A DNA stretch of 64,000 nt from Vitis vinifera (Eukaryota > Streptophyta > Magnoliopsida > Vitales > Vitaceae). Below are positions 10,011-22,400 of the stretch, piece after piece (position 1 is the stretch's first letter; the number at the start of each line of letters is the position of its first letter). Location: the NCBI RefSeq assembly GCF_030704535.1, contig NC_081812.1:22729501-22793500 (forward strand). The letters are read 5' to 3'. Position numbers and translations under genes: made by a program. The notes below the pieces were generated by a model, which worked only from the letters and a program-made list of their open reading frames with translations, had not been told where the DNA came from and searched no databases.

Positions 10011-13000
10011 TCCAATAGGGCGACCTGTTTATTTTGCACCCAACATGCTAAGGTCCATTTCCAGTGGTTTATAAAAGTTTTGTTAAATAAAAAATCATTT
10101 TTCATATCTAATATTTTATTAATTTTCATATTAAACTTTGTTTAAATCACAAGTTTTTTTTTTAAAAAAAAAAATTACTCAAATATGTATAAAAACTCTT
10201 AGGCTTCTTTAGATTAGCTATTGAGAGTTAAAATATCTTCTTTCCTTTTTTTTCATGTCTTTGTTTGATATTCAAGTAAGATAACTTGTAGCTTTAAAAA
10301 TTTAATTGCATATGAAACAAACATTTTATATAGTGAAGATGATGCTTGTCTTTTTTTTTTTAATAGAAAAAAGTAAAAAAAAAATAATATTATACCAACC
10401 AACATAACTAAATTGAACATATTTATAACAAATTTATTTTAATTATGTTGGTTGAAATCGACATATTACTTTTAATTTAATATAAAAAATTAAATATTTT
10501 TATATTTTCTATTCAACCAAAAAACAAATACTACATAAGAGTATGTTTGACAGTAAATTTATAAAGTATTTTTAATATTTCTAATATTTAAAAAATAAAA
10601 ACTTTTAATTATTAGAAATATTAAAAACGATTCTTATAATGACTGTCAACCCACTCTAATATTAATATTAGGCTTCCCATTTTAGATTAACTATTGAGAA
10701 TTTTTCAATGCATTAATCAAATCTGTCTTGGCATTCACCTAATTTTCATTCGAAGAAAAACAACACATACAGAATAACCAAAATATTTTTTTTTTCAACC
10801 TCTCTAAGCCCATCATCCAAAGGGCCCTTTTTTTTTCTTATTTTTTATTTTTATTTTTATTTTTTGAGGAAAAGTGTGTTTCCACCACAGAAATAAAACT
10901 AAAATAGGAATTCCTTATAAATAATTTAAGTTTTGGTAAACTCATCGTAATATTTAAAATGGTAAAAAATAGTACTTATATTATTAGAAAGTAATACCTA
11001 ATGATTATATGTAATATACTTGATAAAAAAAAGTATAAAATTCAAATTATTTTTAGGTAATTGTTTAAAGTTATTGTGTGGTTTTTTGCATTTAAGAGTA
11101 GGAAACACACTTTTCTTTTCTTTTTTTTACTTGGAGTAGAACATATGATGTGGGCCGTGGGTGATATTGATTTCATAATTTATTAATATTTTATTCATGC
11201 ACTATTTGCGTTAATTTTTTTATGGACATTCAAAAATTCTTACCTATCGTTACTTCAAATTAATTTTATTTAACTCAAAATTTATTTATATTCATCCAAT
11301 ATTTTTTATCTATAATTATTTCAAATAAATTATTTTAATTCAAAATTTATGCAAGTATTATTATGTTAAATGGTAAAAGAAGATTCCAACTTTTTTTTTT
11401 TTTTGGTTTTATGATAATTTCACAATAAAGATGAATTATAGAAGAAGATTCTAACTCTTTATTTTCTGATTCCTTAATGGTAAAGATAATCATGTGTTTA
11501 TTTTCTATTTCCTTTTCTTTTATGTTAATATTTTAATAATAAATGGGGTACATCAATTAAATAATTACTAATAATAAATAGAATGATATTTTAAAGTTGA
11601 TATTTAAAGAATCATTCAATTGGAATGAGAATAATACAAAGAGAAGAAGTATGGTACAAATTATTATTGATCACTAAAATTAATTTTCAAACATTAATTT
11701 AAATCGAATTTAATTGTTTTCTTAGATAAATTTAAAGTTTCATAATAAATTATCTCCTTTAAATAAAATAATATATAAATATATAAAATGATATAAATTA
11801 ATTTTTATTATAATTATCTTTCGTTTGATGATATATAAAATAATAATAAATTTGCATTTATCACATAATATTAATATTATAAATACAAGAAAATAAAATT
11901 AATTTGTAGGTTGCCTTAAAAAAATAGGAACATTAGGTAAATTACTTAAATAAATTAATGATGGAATATATGCATATACGAGTAAAATGATAAAAAAATA
12001 AAAATAAAAAAAAATAAAAAAATAAAATAAAAAAAGAAAAGAAAAGAAGGAAACAAAGAAATTTTGAGGGAGAGTACGAAAAGGAAGGCAATGGAATGAA
12101 AAGGAAAAAAGAAAAAAAAATAAAAAAGAAATATGATTAAGGTTTAAATATGGGTATAGTTAAAAGATGTCATTTTAGACATTTCACATTATAAAATTTA
12201 TTTCTATAAAAAATAATATAATTATTGCTTTATATTAAAAATGGTAGAAATTATTGATCCTTAAAAAAATGAAACTAAAAATAATAGAGTAGGAGTACAA
12301 AGGATGATGAGGGTTGTCTTATGTGGAAGGAATAAAACATGAAATCAGTTCAAAGAGACATTTTATGTTGGATTGGATGTGATAGAGAAGGAAGGTTCCT
12401 CTGCACGCAACCGTTGAAGTTTCAAAGAAAGAAATTTATAATTTTTAAATAATTCAGTAAATTTATAGCGTGACCACGAAAATCCAAATCAGCGTTCACC
12501 AGAGATGTCGCTATTTGCAAGATGCAAGACAGATGTCCTCATGGTGAAGCATGGTCCAAGCATTAGCAATAGCACCCTTTGATGTCGGTTTCAAAAACAT
12601 TCGTCAGAAATACAATTATTGAGAAGACGGGTCATCATGATTCTCATAAATAATTTTTTATCTTGGTATTCAAATAATAAAAATGATTTTATTAAATTTG
12701 TTTTTAGTAAAGGTAATTACATAACACAATGACAGAATTTTCAAGAAAGAATTCTTTTGGAATTTGCTTTTTAAAATAATTCTTAAAAAATAATTTTTGA
12801 AAATAATTTTTTAATTTTTAAGAACAAAAGTCTGATTAAAAACCTAAAATATTTTTAACCCGTTTTTAATATTTTAAAAATAATTTTTATTTATAATCAT
12901 TCTATATTTTTATATAGTTATTTTTTAAAAGTGTTTTTAAAAAACAAATAAAAATAATAAAAAATATATTCTAAAAATATCTTATTTTTTATTTTTTAAA

Positions 13001-14083
13001 AATAAAAAATCAATAATTGATTATCAAACATATTTCAAAACAAAAAATTTTATCCAAAACAGTTCCCAAATAGGTTTTCAATCATTTTTCAAAATATTTT
13101 ACATAAAAACCGTATGGAAATTAAGAAATTTATTTTTACAAATAATATATTTTCAGAATAAATTATCAAAAAAATATTTTCAATAAAAAGATTTTTGTGA
13201 AAATACATTTTTATCCAAAATAACCAGAAATATTTTTTAAAAATAGAATTTATTTTGAAAATATTTTCAAAAATAATTATCACGGAATAATTTTTGAAGT
13301 CAACTCCACTTCAAAATATACATAATTGGTTGCCGATTTTAATTAGATTTTTGGAGACATTAGATATGATGAGAGATATCCCCTCCACAAGATGGAAAGT
13401 CATTTTCTTCATATTTTAACTAAAAAAGACAAGAAAAATACCCATGGAATTTCTGGATATTTAAACAATTTTGAAGAATTGATATCATTAATTAGAATAA
13501 AGACATTTTTCTTTCCAAAATTCATTATTTACAGACAAATAAAATAAAAATGATTTTTTTTTAAGTTTAAATGATAATTTTATAAATTTATTTTTAATAA
13601 AAAAAAAGTTTGATTCGGTTAGATAATAATATTGTGACATAATGTTAACATGGGAGGGAGCATTATTAAAGAGACCCACCAATAATTGGTAGGTGGATCT
13701 TGTGATTACAGAGGATTTGTTAAGTAATCCTCGAGAAACAATATGATGCTACCACCAGAGTAATAAAAATTACAGAAATTTTAAGATCCTATAAATGTAG
13801 AAATTGTCAGTCTTCTTTTATTTCGTTGAATTTAAATTACCAGCTAAGAAGTTGCAGGAACAAATTATATTACTTGGAAGGAAGGGGGACGAAGATCAGA
13901 GCCTCTGAATGGCAGCTGAGAAAAAGTTCTTTACAAATTCACTCAGCCACCAAACAGGGGCCGTAAAATTGGGTAATATCTGCTTTTATTTTTATTGAAT
14001 TTAAATTAAAAAAAAAAAACAAAGACAGAATAAATTGTATTAATCGAGGGGAAGTTCAGAACCTACATGATTAGAAACCTAAT
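10011..14083. other. AT-rich intergenic DNA
   Basis: Four kilobases of very AT-rich sequence with long A and T runs (for example 11990-12050 and 12105-12130) and no frame with coding character. One clear MITE is listed at 10540-10663. The part 12700-13320 has imperfect inverted-repeat texture (repeated TTTTTAAAAATAA-type blocks) and is probably one or more decayed MITEs, but I could not define ends. Nothing else is supportable. Confidence 0.6.
10540..10663. repeat. palindromic MITE, family copy 2
   Basis: The left arm AGAGTATGTTTGACAGT pairs with the right arm ACTGTCAACCCACTCT, and the inner arms AGTATTTTTAATATTTCTAA and TTAGAAATATTAAAAACG also pair. The whole 120-base unit therefore folds on itself, with the same layout as the copies at 3812 and 40200. 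Non-coding. Confidence 0.72.
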
Positions 14084-14199
14084 GGTCTGTTTGGTTGCTG
14101 AGAAAAGTCAGATTGGAAATAAAAAATCGTTTCTATGATAACTAACATTCTTCTCCCCACTACTTTTCCATACGTTTTTCTCAGAAACCAAACAGGGGC
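14084..14199. repeat. small MITE with GTTTGGTTGCTGAGAAAA ends
   Basis: Left end GGTCTGTTTGGTTGCTGAGA and the inverse of the right end (CCCCTGTTTGGTTTCTGAG) are inverted copies about 115 bases apart. It sits some 230 bases downstream of the 68-aa gene. Related single ends appear at about 9658 and 59295. Confidence 0.6.
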
Positions 14200-14425
14200 A
14201 ACGAAACAATTCAACAACTCAGTCCAAATCTCATTCTCAAATCACGGTATTATTCCTCTGGTACAGTCCGTGCACATGAAAAACAGACTCCGATTCCCAT
14301 GTTTCAATCGATTCAGCCCAACCATCAAGAAAAACAACAACAAACCACATACTCCCGACACCCAAAAAAAAAAGAAGGAAAAATGTACAAATCTTTATGA
14401 AAAATATAGGATTCGATGGGAGAAT

Positions 14426-14632
14426 CTACCGTCCGAAGTGGAGGAAGGAGGAGAGGATCCTGGAGAAGGCGAGGCGAACACGAAGGTAGGCGCCAAGGGT
14501 GTAGACGGCGGTCTGGCGAAAAAGTGTTTCGACGGTTTCGACGAAGAGATTGAGGCTTCGGATCGGAGGAACGTAGAGCGTTAGAGGCACCGCCGAGAAG
14601 GCTACAGCAAATAGCAGTTGAAGCATTTGCAC
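14426..14632 (-). CDS. conserved small plant protein of 68 aa, unnamed
   Basis: Intronless 68-residue protein. The first 25 residues are hydrophobic (MQMLQLLFAVAFSAVPLTL), followed by YVPPIRSLNLFVETVE, a block I recognise from uncharacterised small plant proteins of about this size, and a basic C-terminus. The hydrophobic start could be a signal peptide or membrane anchor; no function is known to me. Methionine 3 is an alternative start. Support for a real gene: a TATAAATAG box about 80 bases upstream on the same strand and higher GC than the flanks. A longer plus-strand frame overlaps it but lacks any recognised motif. Confidence 0.75.
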   Translation of the reverse strand: MQMLQLLFAVAFSAVPLTLYVPPIRSLNLFVETVETLFRQTAVYTLGAYLRVRLAFSRILSSFLHFGR

Positions 14633-14710
14633 AATCCCCCCACTTCTTCCAAAGGCTTTCGTTGGTTAATTGTAATTTTCTAGCTTTTTGTGTGGGAACT
14701 TGTAGCCCTC

Positions 14711-14720
14711 TCTATTTATA
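14711..14720 (-). promoter_or_regulatory. TATA box of the 68-aa gene
   Basis: Reads TATAAATAGA on the minus strand, about 80 bases before the ATG at 14632, which leaves a 5' UTR of roughly 45-50 bases. The fit to the plant TATA consensus is close and the spacing is normal. Confidence 0.7.
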
Positions 14721-14724
14721 GTAG

Positions 14725-16458
14725 AAGTAACCGGATTTCTCATTCTTTCCCATTGGCCACACAGCCCACTGCGCCCACTGGGTTTTCTCTTTGTTTTTCC
14801 TTTTTTTTTTTTAAATAAAATAAAATGTATAAAGAAATTGAGAGAATCCTACAATGTAACAATACCGAGTTGACTAAACTTTCTGTATCGTTCTGGAGTT
14901 TAACAAATAAGCCTAACCAAGTTGGACACGTGTCCTTCGATTTTGATTGGGAAGGGCCTAGCTTTTGACATATTACGTGGAAGGGCTTGTGAAAATTTGA
15001 ATGTTGGATATGAAAGTTAGTTGAAGATTTTGACAGTTGGAAAAGGCAAATCTGTTTAAGATGCGGAAAACAATATTCCCCGCACTTTTTAGTTTTTAGT
15101 TTTTACACAATCTTATTGGGGGTGATCCTGTATGTGTCACCATCTATCGGACCATATCCACTTTATTTACATTGATGGAACAAGGGAATTTGAAGACAGA
15201 TTTTAAAAAACAGTTATGGGAATTATTTTTAGAATAAAATTTTCTTTAAAAACTCAATTTTTTTTTTTTTAAATTCTCAACTTATTCTCAATGAAAATAA
15301 TATAAATTTATATAAAATATAAAATTTCTCAAATATGTTTCAGAACACCCAGCAAAAGACACTTGAAATGTGTTCTTAAAAATATGTTTCTAAAACAATT
15401 TTTCCAAAAAACTCTATTGAATGCATTTTTCTTAAGTTAGAAAACGATTTTTTTTTTTTCTGAAAAAAGAAATAGACAGGTGTTCCCAAATAATCCCTTT
15501 GCTAAAAATCATTGAACCAACTTCTCTCTCCCAATGAGCAGCTACTGGAGAAACACTAGCACCTAATTTATGAGGTGGTGGTCGAGTGATGGAGCTATAA
15601 CCCAACAGCAAATCTTATCTGTTCACCCTTCTCAACTACCAGTCTTCTTCAGTTCTTGACCCTGGTCAAGACGCATTAATTGGCCTAACAGTCTTCTATT
15701 GAGAAGAAGCAGAAATAAGATTAAAAGCATAACCAATGCTAGACACTGTACTCTCAGACACTGCATTAAACTCAAACCTACTATCAACAACAGTCTTCTT
15801 TAAAAGTAATAAATCACAAAACATCAGTTTAAATGAAACCCATCTTTGAAATTTTACCATAATATAAGTAATGGCTTTAAGGGAAAGTATGAAAAAAAAG
15901 AAAATAATGCAAAGGAAAAATAAAGGAAAATCATAAACAAACTTTGGTTTTCTTTCATGGTCTCCAAAATTCATCCCTCCTTTTTTTTCCTACTAGTCAT
16001 TATCTTGATCCCAATGGACTCGTAGAATTTACAAGCCTGTTGGGACAGGATACCTAGTAAGAATCCATTTGATGGTGCTTTTAGAAACTACTTCTAAAAA
16101 TCACGTATTTGACAAAATTTAGAAAGAATTTTAAAAAAAATTAACAATCACTTGTTGTACTTCCTGAAAAAAGACTTCTAGAGAAAATATTTCTACTAAA
16201 AGCACTTTAAACATAAACACTATCAAATGCACTTTAAATTTCCTTTGTAAAAGGATCAGTAAGAAAATTAGGCATTCATATGTATTCCTGCTAATTTTAT
16301 GTCCAAGCATTAAATCATTTTCGGATTCTCATAGAAATGGTAGGGGAAAAGAAAGGAGAACCAACAGTTACTGTGCTTCGAATTTTTACATGGCTCAACA
16401 TCATATGTACATGATAGAGAACTAACTTAAATCATAGCTATGCCAAAAGGAGTATAAT
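14725..16458. other. intergenic DNA with MITE remnants
   Basis: Non-coding. It contains the promoter of the 68-aa gene, a degenerate T-rich element at about 15190-15495 (long poly-T runs, ends resembling CAGTTATGGGAATT and GGTGTTCCCAAATAAT), a clearer MITE at 16068-16235, and the 3' flank of the ARM-repeat gene. Confidence 0.5.
16068..16235. repeat. MITE-like inverted-repeat element
   Basis: Left end CATTTGATGGTGCTTTTAG is matched by the inverse of the right end (GTGCATTTGATAGTGTTTAT and TAAAGTGCTTTTAG). The middle is AT-rich and non-coding. Ends are approximate and I did not find a convincing target-site duplication. Confidence 0.5.
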
Positions 16459-19400
16459 TTAGGAATGAGTTAAACATGCAAGCAATTTTTGGCACATTTG
16501 TTGTACCTCCAGTGAAGGATCTGCCATGTACATACTTAAAAGTACTAATCTTGCTTCTAGCAGCCCCTCTGAAATATTCTCCACGATTGCATCTTCGCTT
16601 GCCATGAGAGATGCCATTAGCTTTACACCTGCCATTCTTTCCTGATGAAGAATGAACATAACCACTGAGATTACAGATTATAACATAGGAGTTTTGTTGC
16701 AGGGAGAAGGAAAAAGAAAGAAGAAAAACGACAGCCCCGGACCACCATGACAATGGGTATTTTGAGAGTTCAAGCTATTCAAATAAGAAAAAATCTGCAT
16801 CATATATGAGGAAGTTTTAAATCCTTGGATGAACATCTGGTTCTTATGATCATTTTCTATCAGGTCTGTTTAGCTAGACATAGATTATGAGGTAGTTTTA
16901 AATCAAGGAATTAAAGTATGTTTAGCCACACATATATAGGTCTGTTTGGCAACGTTTTCGAATTGTTTTCAAGAACAAAATTCTATTTGGAAAATCAAAT
17001 GTGAAAAATGGTTTTCTTGGCTTATTCTCCTTGAAGGTAATGTACATTTTTTTTTTTTTTACAGGAAACGACAAAGGAATATATTGATAAAAAGGAAGTA
17101 CAAGAGAAGGATGAGAAATCCTCCCACCAATGTAAATTTATTTATGATGCAAAAGTTTCGAAATATTCTTCATATTTTCAATTGTTACTTAAAACACTTT
17201 ATGAAAAACAACAGAAGAGACCTCAAAATTTGTTCTAAAAATCAACCTATTGAATAAATTCTCAAAAAACAGTTTTCTGTCAAAAGTTTGTCACATGTGT
17301 TTTCAATGTTAGAAAATAATTTTATGTTCTAAAAAATAAAAACTATTTTCAAGAACAATTTCCAAACAAGGCCATAGCTTCTATTTTCTAATTGGATTCC
17401 TCAAACTACAACCTACCCTTACTCCTCCCTTGCTCACAGAGAGTTGCAGAAAAAGCCTAGTTGTTTCTCTTCTAAAATACCATTATCTTGCAGGTAGAAA
17501 ATTGATTATATTGGACATCAAATATTTTAAATTTTTATTACGTTATTCCTAGTCTAAGCTAAGCCAGGTTAAATGGCGCTCTCAAGCGACTGAAGTAGCT
17601 TTCGCAAATTAGAGATTACAGGTGAAGTCCTATAGACAAGGTAAGTAGATATCCATCCTCCCCTTACTTCTCCATGTTTACTATGGCTTGCACAGGATTC
17701 TTATAATTTTTCTAGCAAAGAGATCATTAAACATTGCCAACTTTGTTTCTATACTGGCTCAAAACAGATGAACCAATAATTCACTGAATGATATTGTTGA
17801 ACAACCAAAATTCTTCTAAAAGCTTAAGTATATAGGATTTAGGCTCACAATGTATATCATATACTCTAACAGATACTAATGTTAGAGCAGTATAAACGCT
17901 TAAGCAGCATAATGTTATATATATATAAAAGTAATAAAGGTTTCATACATTAATTTCGTGGAACAGGGTTTAATACCTTTTCTGAATTTCCCTCAAGAGA
18001 CTTTAGAGAGAGTTTGAGAAGCTCAGACGAGTAAGGAAGTATCATAGACTTCAGATGGTACACAGCCGAGAACAGAACCTGAACACATGCAACTCTGATC
18101 TCTGAGTCCTTTATCACCTGCATTGTTTGACAGCAACAAGAACCATAAAGTAGGATAATAGGAGATTTCAAGGTTGTAACTATTTCATCCTTTTTTTCCT
18201 TTCTTTTGATAAAATCTATCAACTTCAAATAATCAAACATATGAAAACCTGTTTGAAATATCAGTACCAGCGCACCTGAACAAAATGAATGAGATATGGA
18301 AGAATTCTCCGAGCAAAAGCCTTTTTTCCAGAATCCGAGATCTTCTGGCAAGCACTTATCAGGACATTAGCCATGCACAAACGAAAAGAGAGGGGGACTG
18401 ATGGCTCAGACGCACAGTTATCACTGCACAACATGGAGGTGGAAGCAGCTTCAACAGCATCAAGAGACAATTGGTGGATAACGTAAGTGACAACTGAATC
18501 TCCCAAGGCAGAATCCCCTGGCATTTTGAGCCACAGAAGTCACATGAGCCCCCAGTTAGAAACACAAATGTACCTATAAAGTCAGGATACCAACCAGGAT
18601 GAAAGTTCTTTCCAATGATGCTAATCTTGTCTGAGACAGAGCCTATGAAGGATTTTGGAGCTTGTAGTTCGGTACAAATCATCAGTGCTAAACAATCAAT
18701 GCAGCCATGCTGTGCTTTGGAAACTGAGATAGAGGAACAAACTTGCAGCTGTCAGACTTCAGTAGTAGGATGAAATACATATTTGGGGAAATCAATAAAC
18801 TATCTACCTTCATCCCCATCTAGGGAAGGCCATAACAAAATAGTTTTGATTGTTTTTTGAATTTTGAGCATAGCTGGCTGTGACAATGAATCCCTGCCTC
18901 TAGCCTATTGAGCAAAAGATACCACTAATATTAGTTACAGCATAGAAGGAAAAGTTCAAGTTTAGAATTAAGCGAAAAATAGATGGGAAAAACTCTGGAA
19001 CACATGAAGCCACATAAAGTAGATAGATCATAGATGGGCAAAAAATTATACCACAAGGGAAGTGCAAACTGAAAATAAACAAGCTTTTATCTTCACAATA
19101 TCCTGAGAGTCTGCAGCAAGTTCTAAATGAGACGAAAGGATTGGGAGGAGCACCTACACAAGTACAAGGCAAGTATAAATTGATTGGCACAACAACTTTG
19201 GAGACAAAAGGCATATAGCACACCTGAATGAACAAAAATACTGTCAACAGGAAATTGAAAAGCAACAACCACATAAAAAGCCAAACAGTGGAATGACACT
19301 ATTGTTCAAATTATACAAATGGAAATTTTAATAGAATAATAATTATGATTCACGTACTATTCTATACAAGTTCTTATTGAACATGGGATTTGGCTCTGGC

Positions 19401-22400
19401 CACTGAGACCAAAGGGATTCTTTTTTGCATCTCTGAAATGCAGTTCCTTAATGCAGACAGATTATGAAGATATCAACACCAGATGGAAGGAACAATGTGG
19501 TAGTATCCAAGACTCCACAGCATAGCATTTGCTGCTGAAAAAATGTTTCAATATTTCACTCAATCAATTCATTCATTTCAAGAAGATGGTGAGAGCAGGA
19601 TAAGGGACTGGACAACCATTTAAATTTTAGCATGCCATACACAGGAGTTGCCTTTGGGCACCTTAAACACTCTGCTTTCAGCCAAAGTCATATGTTGAAT
19701 CCAGAGGCCCCCAACATTCATATATAGGCTGACAGTGAACCGAGTGACTTAATAGGATAGTTTTTTGGGGGTACATTTTCATGGGAAAATGTAACTCAAA
19801 ACATAAACTACAGAAACACAATACATATTTGCCCACAAGCTAAAAAAATTAGTTATTTGTCTATTCTAAAACAAATCTTCTGTGTCTGAACATGATGAGT
19901 GTTTGACATGTGGTTATGAATAAAATTCAAAACTACACAGCAATTTTTTTACTCATCTGGGGTGTGTCTAACATGTGTCCAGCCATGTTGGCGGAGTTCT
20001 GTGCCCAACAAGTCACAGCTCTGGTTTATAAGGGTTGTGCCTACGTAACACTTTGGTCAAACAATCTTTTCATCATTAGCAAACCATAAAACACATGATT
20101 TGTGGTTCCGTACAGATGAGAAGGCCATAAAAATGCAATTGAGACATTGAAAATTATGAACATACAAAATTGCATGCCTGGAGGAACCAGATCTCAACAT
20201 CATCCATAATGAATTCCTAATCCGAAGTGGAACTCCAAAAGTAGTCCAAGTATAAAAAATGCTTAAATATAATAATTGTTCGAACAAGAACCGGACAGCA
20301 AATGTGCACTTCTCCATTGAATTTCTTGTACATTCAACAATGCGGCTCTCAAATTCGAGTATCCAAGGTTGTATTCCTCGAGGCATTTCTCCTTAGTCAT
20401 ACTTCAACAAGTATTGCCTCAAACGGCACATTAACTATGAACCAGAAGTTCATGCTAGAACATATATATAAGGTATATAATGCCATAAACAGAGACACTA
20501 ATCAGTCCAATCAGAATGTGCTGAGAAGCTGCATATCTAAGAAATATGTTGAAGCACTACATAGCCCAAAATGAAATAAATGCCTTTTCCACAAGGATTT
20601 ATAATATTTTTAAATGGTAACAAAAATAAAAAGTCAATTTTATACACCTGGGGATGGATGCGTCCACAGAGCTCAGCTGCAAGTTTTCGAACATCTTCAA
20701 ATTCAAATTTACCCAATGCCCTGAAAAACATAGCAATAGACATGAGATTATTATCAGAGGTGAGCTTGATGTTATGCTTGTGGTGGTACCTGTTCAATAG
20801 CAGCATGGCAACACACTCATGATCATTGATATCGATCGATCCATAGCCTGGAATTGCCAACAAAAAAGAGCAAAATTTACTGATATCAAAGCAAAAACAA
20901 TCCAAGTCCATGGAACTCCAAATCAAATATAAGTATAGAGTTCAGTAAGCCAGATCCTCTTCTTATTTATGAGGTGAATAGTGATTGGTTGATCTATTTG
21001 AAATGGATTCTTCTCTATTTAAAATGGCTTCAAGATGCTATAAGTGGAGCTAGCAATATATATCCAAAAGGGAAGCACTCCAAAAGCAGGTCATTAGAGG
21101 AAAATATGGGGAGGATGGAGGAAGGTGGTATTCTTGTGAAGTGAGAAATGGGTACGAGGTTGGACTATGGAAAACTATTAGGAAAGATTGGGACCTCTTT
21201 AATAGTAAAGCCTTTTACTCTATAAGTAACGAGAGGAAAGGGAAGTTTTGGAAAGATAAATGGCGTTGCAACGAGCCTCTATGTATATCATTTCCCTCTT
21301 ATTGTGCATTAGCTTTATTGAAAGAAAAGTGAGCATCAGATCTATGAGACTAGACAAGAGAAAAGGGTCACTGGATTCCATGTTTTTTTAGAAATTTGAA
21401 TGATTGAGAATTAGACGACGTAGAGTTTTTCTTCTCTAGAGTTCAAGGGAAGGTGGTGATCAAGGAAAAAAAGGATCAATTGGTTTATATGGATTCCAGG
21501 AATGGAACTTTCTCCATCAAATTTTTATATTCTGTCTTGGAGCCAAGGAGATCAATTCCTTTTCCAATAGGAGTAATTTGGAATTCATAAGTACCATCTA
21601 AAACCAAGCTTCTTCACTCAAGAGGCTAGTTGGGGAAAAGTTCCCTATAAGTTCAACTTTAGAGGAGATGGTGGTCGTTGGTAAATAGATGTTTTTTTGT
21701 GTAAAGTTGAGGGAAAATCCATTGATCACATACTCCTTCACTATGCCACGACAAAGGTTTTATGAAAATTATTGTTTTCTTTATTTGGTATATCTTGGGT
21801 GACATCTTCCACGGTTGGGAGTTTGGATGACATGACTTTTCTGTTGGGGAAAAACGACAAAAGGCATGAGCTGCTCCCTTGTGCATTTTTGGGATAATAT
21901 GGAAAGAAAGGAAGCAAAGATCATTTGAAAATGAGAAGCATTCTAACCAAAGCCTAAAGGCACCTTTTTTAGCATTCTTCTTTTGTGGGTTAGTTAAGTT
22001 ATACACAGATGAAGATTCAATGCCTTTGATTGATTTTGAAGATTGGTTGGGGTGTCATCGAGGGAGGGAGAAGTTTTTTGTTCTTCTTTTCTTGGTCCTA
22101 CCTAATGGTAGCCGTTGTATACGATTTGTGTACTTTAGTGCATTATTTCTTTTGGCACTTTTTATAATACACTCATTTTAATTTCCTATCAAAAAAATCT
22201 TGGGTGAAAAGTTGCACATGACTTATTTGGGCCTGCCTCTAATAGCTATGTAGAAGGCTTGTTCGGTTTGGGATTCTCTTGAGGAGTGTTTTAATAAAAG
22301 GTTAGCCTCTTTAAAAAGCAATTCTTCTCAAAGAGGAGGTGGTTTATACTTAGCAAAGGCACCATTTCCAAATTAAAGATTTACTTACTGTGTGATTCAG

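Noticed and set aside
14135-14584. 149-codon plus-strand frame overlapping the 68-aa gene
   Set aside because: It begins in a MITE, has low-complexity Lys and Glu/Gly runs, and is the antisense shadow of a gene that has its own TATA box and family resemblance.
16946-17257. 103-codon plus-strand frame in the last ARM-gene intron
   Set aside because: It lies wholly inside a MITE and has no recognisable protein feature.
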